Shown here: positions 41,598 through 41,644 of the stretch, in pieces
Position numbering within the stretch: the first letter of the stretch is position 1
How the letters are laid out: every line of letters begins with the position of its first letter
From: Pseudomonadota bacterium
GTDB taxonomy: Bacteria > Pseudomonadota > Alphaproteobacteria > Sphingomonadales > Sphingomonadaceae
NCBI GenBank assembly: GCA_023413015.1
Contig: JAEZQR010000128.1
Location: forward strand, 1 to 41,644
Direction of reading: 5' to 3'
Length of the DNA stretch: 41,644 nucleotides
The notes under the pieces: generated by a model
What the model was told of the DNA's origin: nothing
The model's input: the letters and a program-made list of their open reading frames with translations, nothing else
Databases searched by the model: none
Translations under genes and position numbers: made by a program

Positions 41598-41644
41598 ACC
41601 GGGGCCGGGGGGGGCCGCACCGTGGGGGGGGGGGGTGGGGGGGC
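41598..41644. other. Poly-G low-complexity sequence at window end, probable artefact
   Basis: The last bases are almost all G, with runs of up to about a dozen. This is typical of read-end errors in two-colour sequencing at a contig edge rather than of genomic sequence. Nothing should be annotated from it. Confidence 0.75.

Overview
The window looks like chromosomal DNA of a sphingomonad-type alphaproteobacterium (Sphingomonas or a close relative). The reasons are high GC with strong third-position bias, an alphaproteobacterial petABC order ending in cytochrome c1, an F1-ATPase zeta inhibitor - BolA - monothiol glutaredoxin operon, a UrcA-family protein, a long L25/Ctc followed by pth and ychF, and frequent 4-base gene overlaps. 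The genus is inferred from gene content; no rRNA or tRNA gene was seen. The right end runs into poly-G and looks like a contig end.

Layout. 1-6.6 kb: tail of a helix-hairpin-helix protein, then (minus strand) glyQ-glyS, a 69-nt palindromic repeat, ppdK and a small lipoprotein. 6.7-10.9 kb: acyl-CoA synthetase, TraB/GumN protein and PKHD-type dioxygenase, convergent with a sulfotransferase-like P-loop protein. 11-16.4 kb: rplY, pth, ychF, a nucleotide pyrophosphatase-like phosphodiesterase, MaoC hydratase, secreted cyclophilin and a secreted SnoaL-like protein. 16.4-20.6 kb (minus): petA-petB-petC (bc1 complex) with a strong terminator, then mtnP-apt, which make adenine from methylthioadenosine and turn it into AMP. 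20.9-26.4 kb: M28 peptidase of lower GC, convergent FAD monooxygenase, ABC-2 exporter pair and UrcA protein. 26.5-31.3 kb: LytTR regulator with its LytS-like kinase (minus), an AAA+ ATPase with a transmembrane segment and a LytR_C-like C-terminal domain, and purT. 31.3-36.8 kb: glycine-zipper protein, trmL-hemF-GNAT, a polytopic membrane protein, grxD-bolA-zeta inhibitor and a DUF3667 membrane protein. 36.9-41.6 kb: purC, a second 69-nt palindromic repeat, the cytochrome c maturation genes ccmA-B-C-D-E-G (minus) and a small glycine-zipper protein with a structured upstream region.

Most genes are housekeeping: translation (glyQS, rplY, pth, trmL), respiration and heme (petABC, hemF, ccm, zeta inhibitor), purine synthesis and salvage (purT, purC, mtnP, apt), and iron-sulfur/redox handling (grxD, bolA). 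The points most worth a second look are the absence of ccmF and ccmH from the ccm cluster, an FNR/FixK-like box in front of ccmC, two 69-nt repeats that keep perfect pairing despite sequence divergence, three convergent gene pairs that share their stop codons in exactly 4 bases, a compositionally odd segment inside glyS, the ATPase with the LytR_C-like domain, and the palindrome-rich 330-base region before the last gene. No CRISPR array, transposase, prophage or recognisable multi-gene defence system was found.
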